DNA of 64,000 nt from Verpa conica (taxonomy: Eukaryota > Ascomycota > Pezizomycetes > Pezizales > Morchellaceae). Below the pieces are notes generated by a model, which worked only from the letters and a program-made list of their open reading frames with translations, was not told the origin of the DNA and did no database searches. Positions 35,433-47,700 of this stretch are shown here, in pieces. The DNA lies in the NCBI GenBank assembly GCA_033030425.1, contig JAUFSD010000007.1, forward strand, positions 992,001 to 1,056,000, read 5' to 3'. A program made the translations under genes and the position numbers. Every line of letters starts with the position of its first letter. The first letter of the stretch is position 1.

Positions 35433-36520
35433 TGGACTCTGAGAAGGGTAACTATGTATTTACGGTTTCACGTTTTGTGTATAAATTTATTTTTGTGGCA
35501 ATAGCTTGGCTTCTTGCTTTGGGGTGTTTGGGTGCCTTTTATACCTATTTCTGTTTTCTATGAGGGGCCGGACTAGGTTTAGATAAAAAGAGATATCAAA
35601 AGGGTATTCCTATTTAGAAATAAAATCTCACTTTAGGTAGTATTTTTATTTTGTCATTCACCGCAACTAGGAAATTTCATTAAGGTGTACTGTGCATCAC
35701 TCTCCATGTACTTGTGATAAATTCATTCATTCACTGTGCATCACTTGCCGTGATTTATGTATCATGTCTCCCCAAATCTAATATAGCCCCAAAAAGCAAG
35801 CATGCTCAATGATCACTCCGCTACTACTAGTGCGAAAATAAAGTCTGTCCGGTTTGGTACATGGCAATGCAACCACCGACCTTACAACTAAACTTCATGA
35901 CAACTAATATTAGGATGAACTTAGGGCTACAAAGCTTTAGAAGATTATACTAGAATTTATGTATATGAATAGGGATAAGGAGAATTTGTTGCTATTGAAA
36001 TGTGCATTGGGGTAGACTTTGTTGCTTGTACAAAACTGAACAGACTTTATTTTTGCACTAGTACCAACCGATTACTATTGAAGTAAAAGGTGCTGAATCG
36101 ATTGTCTAAAAGGGATAGAGAGATATGACGATATATGCTCCAGCAAAGAGAAACCCTAAACCCTTATATGGGCTGCCTGCCCTGGATCCTCAAACATAGC
36201 AAATAGAGATATACGTGACTCATATACGAAACAGTACGTCGGCTACCCCTATTAGGAAGCATCTACAACAACTATTATATCATATTACCGAGTGACAACC
36301 CATGTCTCGAGAGAGAAAAATATGCATACGGCTTAAGACATTTTTAGATATCTAATGAATAAACGACCTGGACTTCTTTAATCTCCAAATAGACTTTAAT
36401 AGGCAAAATACCGGCAAAATAACACCAAAACCACAAGTTAAACGGCCTCTTATAGAGCAACCATACATCCCAGAAAAAACCACTATTCCCCCACTTTACC
36501 CCCCTCAAAAGACATAAATT
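35433..36520. other. Spacer between convergent genes dus1 and the small secreted protein
   Basis: This is AT-rich. A 13-bp sequence, ACTGTGCATCACT, is repeated directly at 35689-35701 and 35733-35745, a local duplication of about 44 bp. No gene is seen. Confidence 0.5.
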
Positions 36521-37009
36521 CTACCCACGATACACGATAACCCTAATACCAGGCTTATCATCAAACCAAAACGTCCCACCCGCCTTCCCCATCCACTCAC
36601 ACCTCTGCATAATCATTCTCGCCGCATAACTCAACTGGTAGCACCCCAGCATCCCCATCGAATACCCACACATCGCAATCACAGCATTCTGGTATCTTGA
36701 AGTTGCATGACATAGCGAGCCTCCACGATTCAACTGCACGCATTTGACCTCTTTCGGGAGGTTGAGCCTTTCGGCAGCAACTCGGATCCATGCGGTGGTG
36801 GGGGCAGCGGGTGTGGTTTCGCAGCGATACATCCCTTGGAATTCGCCGGTGGAGGTGACTTTGTTACCGGAGATGACGTCAGTGTTGGCGAGAGGCCAGT
36901 CTTGGTTTGAGAGAGAGGGTTTGGAAGTGGTGTTTGTGGGTAGGGAGAAGGTCTGGAGTGTGAAGGTGAGGAGAAGGGGCGTCTGTGTAATTATGTTGTG
37001 GTACTTCAT
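36521..37009 (-). CDS. Small secreted six-cysteine protein, unknown function
   Basis: I place the start at the internal Met (37009) because it opens a clear signal peptide (about residues 1-22, MKYHN...TFS). The upstream in-frame Met adds a hydrophilic stretch before it. The protein is 162 aa, with one possible N-glycosylation site (NTT) near the mature start. Six cysteines (63, 90, 100, 114, 123, 137) could form three disulfides. The C-terminal segment GGTFWFDDKPGIRVIVY looks like beta strands. The spacing (YRC...KC...LCHATS...MCGY...GC...RC) resembles small secreted proteins common in filamentous fungi, but I cannot name the family. A TATA box lies about 110 bp upstream. The size, cysteine content and export fit an effector-like or antimicrobial role, which is speculative. 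Confidence 0.75.
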   Translation of the reverse strand: MKYHNIITQTPLLLTFTLQTFSLPTNTTSKPSLSNQDWPLANTDVISGNKVTSTGEFQGMYRCETTPAAPTTAWIRVAAERLNLPKEVKCVQLNRGGSLCHATSRYQNAVIAMCGYSMGMLGCYQLSYAARMIMQRCEWMGKAGGTFWFDDKPGIRVIVYRG

Positions 37010-37117
37010 GGAAAATAAGTAGGTGAAAAGTGGATAATCTTTTGCTTGGGTCAAGGCGCACTAAGATAGTGGTTGGGATAGTTTTTACTTTTGTGTACAT
37101 CAATTCAGAGCGGTATA

Positions 37118-37125
37118 CTTATATA
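37118..37125 (-). promoter_or_regulatory. TATA box of the small secreted protein gene
   Basis: The minus strand reads TATATAAG about 110 bp upstream of the ATG at 37009. No other element is recognised. Confidence 0.5.
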
Positions 37126-37129
37126 ATTT

Positions 37130-38520
37130 TTGAAGCATCATAGAATGGTGTATGGGTATTTTGTACTAACAAACAGCTAGGGTTCTTTCGAGAAGGACTC
37201 TATCTATTGGGGGGAAGAAAAATAACTCACAACTCCTATTATAGGCTATTGGCTATATTATATAGATGGTAAATATGTGTTTTTTTATCTAGGTTAAATA
37301 GGAATTCTACTAGTATTATTTGCTCATATTTATTCAAGATCTCATAAGATGTGTTGGGCACAGGATTATGATAAAAGCTTCCATCCTATAAATGAGTCCA
37401 TTGAATTCTTGACTGTATTAAAACCCCTAGGAGTGAGCTTCTGAGGCGTAAATCTACTTGTTATATATACATCGTACCGTCTCTACTTTCACAAGTTTGA
37501 CCTACATAGTTATTTCCACCTAGATTCTTTTCAGATGTCAGGCAATTCTACAATTTTATAAAAACCCAATCATTATAAATTACTAACCGTAATCCGCTAA
37601 TCCTAGAGATACTATCTTCTAGAATTTCTAAAATTTGTGGTCCCGTCTAGACTCTTACGAGCACACCGCCGTTATACCTTCAGTCATAGTCAATCACTCG
37701 ACAGTCTTGTTCTCCAATACTTACCTCAACCAATGTAGCTCTAGCCAAGCCTTGGAATTAGATACGGAGTAACCGAAAACCTCCGCTATTAGATTTGTAC
37801 TCAAGCACTAATTCATGCATGACAACACACCAAACGCGTTGTCATGTAATCACGGGACTAGCAAGGGTGCAGCGCGACACCAAAGAGATTATGCCGTAGA
37901 ATCTAGTACGTCATAATCTAAGCCAATTATATCTTTTCATCTTATTTTATTTTTTTGGTGAAATTCATTCTTATAACTAACAATCCGAAAGACGAGATAG
38001 GACTAGATATAGGACAACGGGAAGCCTAAAATATATATCCAAGTTTTTCTCTGTCTTTTCTTCGACTTTATGGGCCTAGAAATACAATATGGAGTACGTA
38101 AATAAACTAATAAATGAACCTAGTACTGTTTGCGATGGAATGCGCTACGATGTGCATTTTAGGCGGCCACTAAGGAATTTCCCCTCTATGATGCTGGGAA
38201 AATTTTACTAACCGCAGAAGAGGGTTGGAAGCTTTTGAAATAAGGCACACGAAAAAATCAAGATTCCCAGAATGAATTGAAAAAAAGGTGAAGATATAAA
38301 ACAAAGCAGATGTTCTCACCAAGAAAATAAGCCATCCTTCTTAGCTTGTGATGGCGAAGAAGGGAAGAATGATGTATGTAAGGTATAGGGTCAGGGAAGA
38401 AAATGCACAAAGAGACCAAACATAAAGGGTCATGAAACATAAACAAAAAAAAAACCACCCAGGTCACATCATAGCACGAGATCATAGTCACCCCCACAAC
38501 TCAACTCAGCATTCAAAATT
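37130..38520. other. AT-rich spacer
   Basis: About 1.4 kb between two genes on the minus strand. Open frames are short and overlap the 3' flank of the PHD gene. No repeat or RNA gene is seen. Confidence 0.5.
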
Positions 38521-41265
38521 TCATCTTCCATTCCTCATCAGTGACGATGTAATGCTGTTCTCGTCATCCGACCTTCCCCTTACCGCACGCCTCGGCCTGA
38601 CCCTTCCCCGATACTTCTGTTGTGTTGAATGCTCTTCGCAGAAGTTACATTCGAACACCTTTGGCAATGATTTGCGGTTGTATCCAACACACCTCAGATG
38701 TAGCCAATTACGACATGAATCACTATACGTAAAAAATAAGTTATGTCTTCCCGGGTATTGGATTAGATTGGGCATACCATTGGACCATCATCTCCCCTCT
38801 ATCGTCTTCACTCTCCCCACAAACACACCTAGTTGCACTCTCTAGACTCTCCTGGCTTTTCTTCTCCATAGCCCTAGTTCGGCGTTTACTCGGCGTTACT
38901 GCAGAGTCTTCTGTCGTCTGGCGTTCATAACTACTCCGCTGCCGACCAACACTCCTTAGAATCTGCTCTTCAAAAAGCTTCTTCTTGACCGGTGACGGTC
39001 TTAGGAGTGCTGGGTGCACTTGGCTATGGCGACCGCTTGAACGAGTGCTAATACTGCTGCCCGTTAGGAAGCCTTGAGGTTTTATGGTACTACCAAGGCG
39101 ATTCTTGGTGGGAGTGCACTCAAGAGATGCGACTATACTGGTATTAGCTCATACTAGTCTAGCCAGGCGGGTTGCAAGATCTCACCTCTACTTGCTCCAC
39201 CGTTTCGCCGTGCCATCATAACCTTCCTTAACGCATACATTGCATCCCCATCTCCCTCCTCTTCCTCTTCCTCCTCTTCAAGAAGGCAAATATCAGTCCC
39301 ATCAACAACCGTTTCAGCCTCCGACTCGTCGCTAACTTCTTGCATACTCCCCAACCTCGGGGTTCCCATAACTGACATTGACTGTGAAGGAGTCAGACTC
39401 GAATGGCTCGCCCTCCTAACCCTCTCCCTCAAACGGCGATTAACGGCGGGGGGAGGACTGGATTTCAGCGGAGTTGGCAGCCTTGGTGAAGAGTCAAGTC
39501 GTCCGCTTGTTGAAGTTGCAGCAGCAGCAGTGCTGGCAGCAAAGCCATTCATTTTTCTCTGACTCCCTGACAATGGCATCTTCAGCGGAGATCTTCGAGT
39601 TGGTGTTCTCGGTGGTACTTGATTAGGGGCATTATACGAAGGGATATTCAATCTCTGTGGGCCTACTCGGGCGTCCTGGAATGGATCTGTAGATTTACGC
39701 TGCCGATATAGTGTGTAGTCTACACCATCCGGTCCAAGTCCTCGGGGTATATCATCATCAAAAGAAGAGTCGCTCTCCTGTGGTGAATCCCACAAGACTG
39801 GCTCATCAATTTCCGTATCTGAGCTTTCGTATACCACGGTTGTCTCTGTCTTGGCCCTACCCCCTGGTGAAATTGCAAGAACGACTTCGGTCCTTGTTCT
39901 CGGGACTTTAGCCGAAATCCTCCCCGTTGACCGCCGTAGTGCTGGTAGAGGTTCATAGGTCCTTCGAGGGGGCTCAGGTGTAAAGCTACGCTCCACAAGC
40001 ACTGCCTCCCCTCTCCGGCCGATGTTGCTGCAGCTTCTCTTCAGAACAGCGGCATTGAAATTAGCAGCCCTACAGTTTTGTCTCCCCCCGGAGCCAGTAA
40101 GAACACCATCACTCATGCTATGTTTTATGACACTTGAATGCCTCGAATTGCGGCCACCAGATGCAGCAATCGTCCGTTCTCGTCTTAGTCGCTCCTTGGA
40201 AATTCGCTCCTGCAGCTGTCTCTGTCTCTGAATCTCTAACTCCTGCTCCCGCAAATGTTGCAAATGCTGATGTTGATACGGCTGCTGCACAAACGCAAAC
40301 GGCTTATACTCCTCCCTCAACCCGCCAATCATGCTGCTTGCCGCACTATTGGTTGTGCTTGAAAACAGTAAGTTCGGATTAACGTCGAGCGGCATTTCCA
40401 ACCCGTAGTGATCGTCGAACTCAAGGAACGAGAAGGTCCGATTGTCCGACGTGCCCTCATCCGTTAGTGATGATTGACTTTGTCGTCGCCGAGGTGCGGT
40501 AGGTGTGAAGATGTCGGCTAGGTTGTGGAGGTTGTCGAGTGATGCGTTGTTCCGGAGGGGAGGCCAATCAAAGCTTGCAGAGTGTTCTAGCCCATGAGAG
40601 TTGGCTGTTAACCCCGCGATGTAGTCCAGGCTTCCATCACCCCAGAGATTACTATCGCACTTTTGGTTGAAGTTAGATGATGTTTCATCTAATGGCATTG
40701 CGATACCGGAGTCAGGAAGCTGCTGTGAACTAAATTTGTTTTGCTGTTGTAGGTTCAGGCTCTGACAACTCTGGCTCCCGTTTAATTTTTGGTGTTTTGT
40801 AGGACTTGCTTGTGGAGGTGATTGTGCAAGGGAGTTGTTGCCTGTGGATGTTGGATATAATTTTTTCGATGGTCTTCCTCGTTTTCTCGCTGTGGCAGTA
40901 CTGCTCGGAGGAGGTGTTTGCATGCCCGAGCCAGAACTCTTCAAGTTATTTGATGATTTGGTCTTGGTAGGTGTTTTAGTGAGTGTATTCTGTAATGCTC
41001 GAGTTCGTTTGGTGGGAGATGGTAGCGGGCTAGAGCCTAGCCGGTGTGTTGGCGGAAGAGGAGAAAGATGTGTGGGTGATACTGCGGTATGATGTACATG
41101 GGACTGAAGAATAGCATCAATGTTTTCGAAAGGGCCAGAGGGACGCTTCCGAATATTCACAGCGGGAGAACGCTCAGGGGCCGTAGATTTCGGACGACCA
41201 GTAAAGTCTTCTGGAAGAGTATTATGCCACTTTAGGTCTGGAGAGAAAGAATTATAGCTCGGCAT
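38521..41265 (-). CDS. PHD-finger protein with AT-hook, putative chromatin reader
   Basis: Three exons: 41265-39186, 39132-38778 and 38722-38521. Introns are 53 bp (GTGAGA...GCTAAT...TATAG) and 55 bp (GTATGC...CGTATAG), giving 878 aa. Most of the protein is disordered, rich in Ser, Pro, Thr and Gln. RKRGRPSKK (127-135) is an AT-hook that should bind AT-rich DNA. The PHD finger spans about 796-840 with the full C4HC3 ligand set: C796, C798, C812, C815, H820, C823, C837, C840. The second intron splits C812, so the finger appears only after splicing. PHD fingers read histone H3 tails, often methylated K4. The tail after the finger is basic. Similar long proteins with a C-terminal PHD finger occur in other Pezizomycotina; the yeast counterpart is unclear (Cti6 is only a loose comparison). 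Confidence 0.87.
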
Positions 41266-44035
41266 GGGTGGCTGGAGGTTTGTGTTGATGGCATACGAAG
41301 TGTTTGAGGATAGCTGTGCGGCTGAGGACGGTTTGTTTGACCGACTATGAGTAATTGTTAGTGATGTATAATATCAAGAAGAAGAAAAATTGAGAGTTTC
41401 GGATGATTCTGAGGTCTAGAAGGAAAGAATTTGGGGGGATATGTACTTGAAACCTCTGTGCTGAGGATTCATGTTCCAGGTAATGCCCACCCTGGTGCAC
41501 TTCCCCTCACTGCCTCGACAGCAGGTCACTAATAAACTTATTGAAACTCCTCGCTACGAACCTGAGCACACAATGGAATCTATATTCCGTAGATAGTAAT
41601 AATGTGGGTTTTTTTTGTTGCTCCTGTTAAAGGTAGGAAATGACTTTGTTCGACCTTTGATGACGTTGACAAGACACGATCGATTTGCTTAAAAACGCTC
41701 AATCGAAGGACGTCTAGAAGTCCGGCACTCCGATGCTACACTTGACCGGATCCTCTCCTCACACTAACCAAGAACAGGTCTGGAAATGACGCTGTTACAG
41801 CGAAGATTTCGTCGTGAGCCCGTTGTCGTGGAGACGAAATGGCTTGGATTATCGGAGGTCCCGTACCGTCGATCTCGACAGGCAGACAGCTTTACCGTAG
41901 GGCTAAGCGACGGGCGGTAGGTGTCTGGCTCCTATCTTCTGCGTGAAGGATCAATGTTTGTTTTCTGGGTCGTGGGGTAGTCCCGTGTCGGATGTTAGAT
42001 CGTGGACGTCGTGAATCGTAAGACGTTGCTCTCTTGTCTATAGCCGCTGATCGCAGTGGGAAATTCGGCACATGAGCGAAAGGGGTTATGCAGCGTAGAA
42101 AAGAGGCGTAGTGAAGTACCTGAGAAGGAGGTACCGTGGGTCTAACGGGTTCAGGTGTATCGGGTGGACAGGATTAATCGACTCGAGGTGGAAATGGGGC
42201 CCTAAACTGTCTGCCAAACCAGGAAACCAAGCAAGAGCGAGGTAGGGGGCGGTCTCGGGAATGACAACAGCAGCTCCCTCGTGTCAGCAAATAAAGCAAA
42301 ACACAAGCGACTCGGAAACAGCTGAGAACGTTTGTGGAGCTAATTTGCGAGACAATCACGGGAATGATCGATCACTGTATGGAAACGGCGAGTTGGTGTT
42401 GAGTTTGCTTCAGTATGCTGTTATGTAGTAGTACATGTACTCGCGGAGCTTCGGGCTTTTCTTCGGCTCAACTACCACAACCTCCCACGCACTCTTTGAC
42501 CGCACAAATCTCAACCACCTCGTTCAACGTATGCACGATCTGCCACGTAAAATATCACATTGATGACGCCTGCATTACCTACCTCGAGATTGATGCTTAA
42601 GACACTTCTCCCCACAGGACATGGTCTCAGATTAGACAGCGTCGCTAATCTTGGACAAGGCCAATTTGAGGATCTTGTCAACGGGTATCAGAAGCAGCCA
42701 CGAATGTGGAGATACATGGTCGTTTTAGAGGGCCCCTTTGCTCATAGACAAGAGCGATATGTTTTATTAATGGTTCCCCAATTGAAACAGAAATCTTATT
42801 TGCTAATTTTACTATCCAACGTTCAACGGGCGTGCCTCATCTCATAAATATGTATCCTGACTATCTGTAGTTGGAGAGCTCCTTACTTGTCGAGAGCATA
42901 TGATAGTCACACTGGCCTGGTGATGCTTCTGTCGATGGGGACTATCCAACTGGATAATTGAAACCCCTAGCTGAACCTTACTTGTGAAACGACCTCGCTA
43001 CTTAGCCTGCGGGGATGCCTTAAGTGGCGAAATGCAGATCCGAGGAAACAATTTCAGCTGAGGTTCGTTTGGTTGTGTAGGCTCACTATAAGCTTATCTT
43101 TGCAATCGCAATCGATATGTATGTATATGTATATGAAATAGACGCGCGGGATTACGAACACCGTTGGAAGATAAAGCTCAGGTTATTGATGCGTTGTGCG
43201 TTGGTTGCGAGGCTCGAGCGGATGCTGTGAGGCTCGTCAGTCTCAACAGCCCAAATTAGCCACGGAGACCTTGCATGAGGCGCCACACCAATTTCCTGTG
43301 TCTTCTTGTTGCCCGGGCAATCTTTCTTGTGCCTGACCAAAACAGGCATCTGCTTAACAGTTAACAGGGCGTTGGGACAAGTATTGAAATATTTATGACA
43401 TGTGGTTAGCAACGATCTCCACATCTAACGGAGGCTGTATCCGTTCACGAGCCTGATATACATGTATTGCATAGATTTACTGTGCCTTTGGGGACAAGAT
43501 AGGCTAGCCATCAACCGTTATTCCACGGGCTTCCACCGGGACCCGTAGGCCGACTGCTTTGGGGTACTGATCCCTAGATCCCTAGGGCTGCCAATCTTGC
43601 GGTGAGATGAGCCATAATGATCATAATATACATGTAGGGCAGTTGCTGCTGCTATTGGTGCGCCGCCCAAGAGCCTCAGAGTCAGGACTCTAGGGTCTCA
43701 GAAACCAGGGACAGATGCCGATAGAACTTCGGTCGGGGAATAAAAGTTTCGGCTCCAGAACCAGAAGCTCGGACCACCCCCTTGGCATGCAAGACATCAG
43801 ATTTGGCTTGGCCCCCGTGTGACAGGCCGGTTTCACAAAAGATAAAATTGGCTGCCCCGCGGTTCGAGAAGCTGCCCACTATCTCCATGAACGTTTCCCC
43901 ACTGACTAAGAAAGCCACGAGATCTCTGCTGGAGCATACAGAAACAAAAGACTGTCACCATAAGCCGTACAAGCGTAAAATTAACAACCTCGCGCTTCAA
44001 TCTCCCTTCCCCGGAAGGCACCCGATATAGTAAGG
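41266..44035. other. Divergent intergenic region (PHD gene / UPF0538 gene)
   Basis: About 2.8 kb, GC-richer than other spacers near 41.5-42.5 kb, probably the promoter and leader of the PHD gene. Open frames at 42415-42600 and 43782-44030 are short and show no domain. TACATGTA occurs at 42432-42439, 43459-43466 and 43629-43636. Confidence 0.45.
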
Positions 44036-44773
44036 ATGACGTCTCATGAAGATGCAGCCGCTGCGCTTTATCTTCCCCGTATGTGTCTCTGCTAGCTCCT
44101 GTTCTTCGGGACTACTGACCATATGGGTAGTCACCGACTCAACCCTTACCGTCCGTGTAATCAAGAACTTCCCATACCGTACTACTCGGAATCTGGTTCT
44201 ACACCATCTCGATTTAACAAAGCTTACTGTTGGTGAGCTGAAAGAGATGGCGAAGAAAGGTGTTTTTTAACGACGTTGTTGTATTGGCTGTTGACGTACA
44301 TAGTGGCTAACCAACGGGATGTAGAGGTGCTATCGAGACCTGGTTGGAAGCCGTACAAAACGGTCGCCCTCGGTACCCGTGCCCCCCATCCTCCATTCAT
44401 GAATCACATCATCGTCCACTAATCTGACTGGTTTGGGTATTGGCTAACGATGACGTCTAGACACTCTCAAGCTCTATACCAAGGCCCAAGGCACAAAGAC
44501 GCAGAACTTGATAATTAACATGGAGGACAAAGATGATGCCCTCATATTTCGTGATGAGAATCAGACCCTCGCTGATTGCGGCTGTGGTGAGTCAATTTAT
44601 ATTTCTAGCGAATGAGGAAAACCCCCTTCTATTAACCCAATTTTCTTTCTCTAATGTACCTTCTATATGCAATGCTTACTAAAATCGTAAATCCAGAACA
44701 TGAAACCGAGATCTCCTTCTTCAACATGAACGACTATTTGGAGTTCAAGGCTGATCCTACGGAGAAGTGGTAG
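44036..44773 (+). CDS. UPF0538 family protein (C2orf76-like), ubiquitin-like fold
   Basis: Five small exons: 44036-44078, 44131-44259, 44325-44372, 44461-44586 and 44697-44773. Introns of 52, 65, 88 and 110 bp all keep phase and have GT/AG ends with CTGAC or CTAAC branch sites. They give 140 aa. The protein reads as a UPF0538 member: LTVRVIKNFPYRTTRNLVLH, then LTKLTVGELKEM, WKPYKTVALDTLKLYTKAQG, TKTQNLIINMED, TLADCG and HETEISFFNMNDYLEFK. The family is conserved from fungi to animals (human C2orf76), has a ubiquitin-like beta-grasp arrangement, and lacks a known role. The ATG at 44036 is chosen because the short first exon splices through a GTATGT donor; the alternative Met at 44046 would read through that intron. 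Confidence 0.88.
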
Positions 44774-47700
44774 AAATTTGTACAAAGTGGCCTAGCCTTC
44801 CTGGGACATAATCACGGAGGCATATCTACGGATGGTTACTGATATGGTCATTATATATGAAGACTCCCGAAATTGTCTTCTTTATTCGTGAATAGCTTTA
44901 ATATTGTACTCCAGCGCTTCAGCAGGGGATATCTTAATCTAGATGGCATTATTGGTTCAATGGAAGCATCGTTAGGTCCTAATGTTGAAATAAGATTACT
45001 AGTACCTACAAGGATAAGATAGAGGGTATAAGATCACAAGGCGCCTTAAGACACATGTCGGAGCCCACCTCGAGTTACCTTAAGGCAATGGTATTTGTAA
45101 TATAGGGATAGTGTGTAACTATTATGGGAAATATAGGTTATATATTATTGAAAGTTTTGGTATTATTGCCAACTTTGGATAGTCCAAGGCCATAGTTTGT
45201 AGAATGTGTAAGAAACCTCTATATTGTGATAGTGACGATGATGTATGATGATTTATTAATACATGGAGTCCTAGCTGGGGCCAAGTCACAATATAATAAA
45301 AAACGGTCTCAGTTTCCCCTTCTACATTACTTCAAGAACAATTTTCTCTGTTTTATTTATGAAGTTCCCACATATATTAGTATGTTATATAAAAGCAGAC
45401 GTTCTACTTCCTATATTTCTTTAGAGCATCCAACGGCCTCGTAGGCTATCCTTAATCCCCTGAACGGTATAAAGGCTGTGGATGAGAAAGATCGAGCGTA
45501 AAGAGCGTTCTGATTAGCTGCTTTATTCACGGTATACAATGCTCTGTGTAAATATCGCTCTTGTGGGCGTCGTCTCAAGTATTATGGCCGTTTTACTATT
45601 AGGAGTACATACATCTCATATAGGACTTTTTTATGTAGCTATAGTATGAAAAAACGGGGTGAATTTACTACCATAGCACTACGGAATTTATTCACAAATA
45701 CCGAATTAAATCAGCAATTGAGGTATATTACTGTACCAATACCGTATCTCTCCCATATCGCTAGTGTATTGGCGGGAGCACCGTACTGATCTCACCCCTC
45801 TTTTTGGTACTGTAGTTTACTGCATGGATTTAGAATCCTGACCTGGAGAAAGCTAAAATTAGGAAAGTTAATCTTAGTATATTTTTTATTTTCTATAAAT
45901 GGCCAATCATAAATATCAATTTTCCCGCTATAAGTGCAAAAAAAAAAAGAAGTGCACTCGGAGCTACTCTATGTAGCTGCTATAGTTGAGCTGCAGGAGT
46001 AGTTTACGGGTGATCGAAGATCGGGTTCTCGGAGTGTATGAGAATATGCACGTACTGAAATTGACGCACCAATCTCTCTATAAAGATCGAATTCCTCTTT
46101 TTGCTCCACTAAGGCATTTATATCCTATTGAGAGCCGCAGGTAAAATCACTTATACTAATTGTCCTAATTTCAAGCTGAGGGTGCGTTTCCGGAAATGTG
46201 AACTGCCTATCTAGCGGAGAGTAGAAAGAATATCTGAGGATTAGAAAAAAAGGGCACCTGGAACTACCCTAAGGTCTAGGGTAGGATAAACGATCATCCA
46301 ATCGGAGAAGGGCCGTTTAGTCCCGTGCTCTTAATTTCCCTTTCTGCTTTCTAGAGCTTGAAAACGACTTCCTTGAAGGAACCATTGCCCAGTGGGGGCG
46401 TCGTACACCCTGGACCGAGAAACTAATCACGAGACGCTTTATCCTCTTTCCCACACCATAACCCTTCACTAGGTATATAGAATAAGAACCAAGCACTACC
46501 ATACAATTACTAGAGTAAATCTAAAGCGAGTTTAAGACTCATTTCCATTGGTTTTCGTTTAAGCTCACACGGTATGTAAGACAGTGACAAAAGCAATACT
46601 GAATAAATTCCTCTCGCTCGAGTCGTGAGCGGGTGGACGCATTGAGCCGCCATATGGAGATAACATGCGACTCAAGAACCGCATTTTGCTGGCCTATTGA
46701 ATTTCTTTTCCCCTCTCTTTGAATCGGGTATATAATCGCTTTCAAACCCTCTTATCTAGTTCTGGGGGGTTCTTTACCCACACCACAGAATTAAATAGGA
46801 ATTGATAGATGATGCACTAACAGTAATATAACTCATCATAAGTGTACAAGATTCTAATAGTCCAAGCTTTCCTATCACTATCATTAATAAGACTAGGTGT
46901 CTTGGCTTGGCATACGGCATATCTCATCCAGATTCAGTATGCCGAATTCCGAAGATGCGAGTGATACCTCATGAATATTGACATTTAGCCAACGCATCCC
47001 TTTTTAAAATTGCTTTTTAGGAGTCATCCGCGATAGATAATATGTGGAGCTGGGTGAGTGGTGAATCAGTCCTTGTTGTCTGATTGGTTGGATTGGGTAG
47101 TGAGCGGCAAATGTTCTGTGACACAGGCCATTTTCTGCCGGAAAACTTTCGTTTCCACAGGGGTCTAGGGGGGGCAGTACAGGAGATAGAAGTGAGGGGA
47201 GGGTCTCTGGGTAGGGGCAAGACTCGAAGATAAATTAAACCAGCTGAGAATTCGCTTGACTGGTGGCACAATTGTTGTTTCTATAAATGGTTCTAAGAGG
47301 GAGCCTAGTCACAACGTATCACTCGAGTACAGTTACAGCTTGAATACTAGGATTACGTAAGATATTACCCGTTAAGCTTATCATGAGGGCCAAAGGAATT
47401 TACCCCAGAACTACTGTGTTTCTCAGATACCTAGTATATCGAGGCCAATGCTTGCCGATCGGGCGATGTCTACGGCCCCCACCAGCTTTCGGGGTAGTCG
47501 CAGAAGTTAGATGACTCAGCGCAATATAAATGCAATAGTTTAAGGGATAGTCTCGATTGGGCTGTGCTTGCTGAGTCATCTATACTTAGAGTACGTAATC
47601 AGGAGTGCGAAAAATTTCGCACAAGATTGTGAAAAGGCTACAGGGATCTCCCTCTAAATTGGAAAAGTCTATACACAATAGGAAAGATCTACTTAGTACC

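Noticed and set aside
35689..35745. 13-bp direct repeat as a target duplication
   Set aside because: The interval between copies is only about 31 bp and looks like a local tandem duplication, without transposon-like ends.
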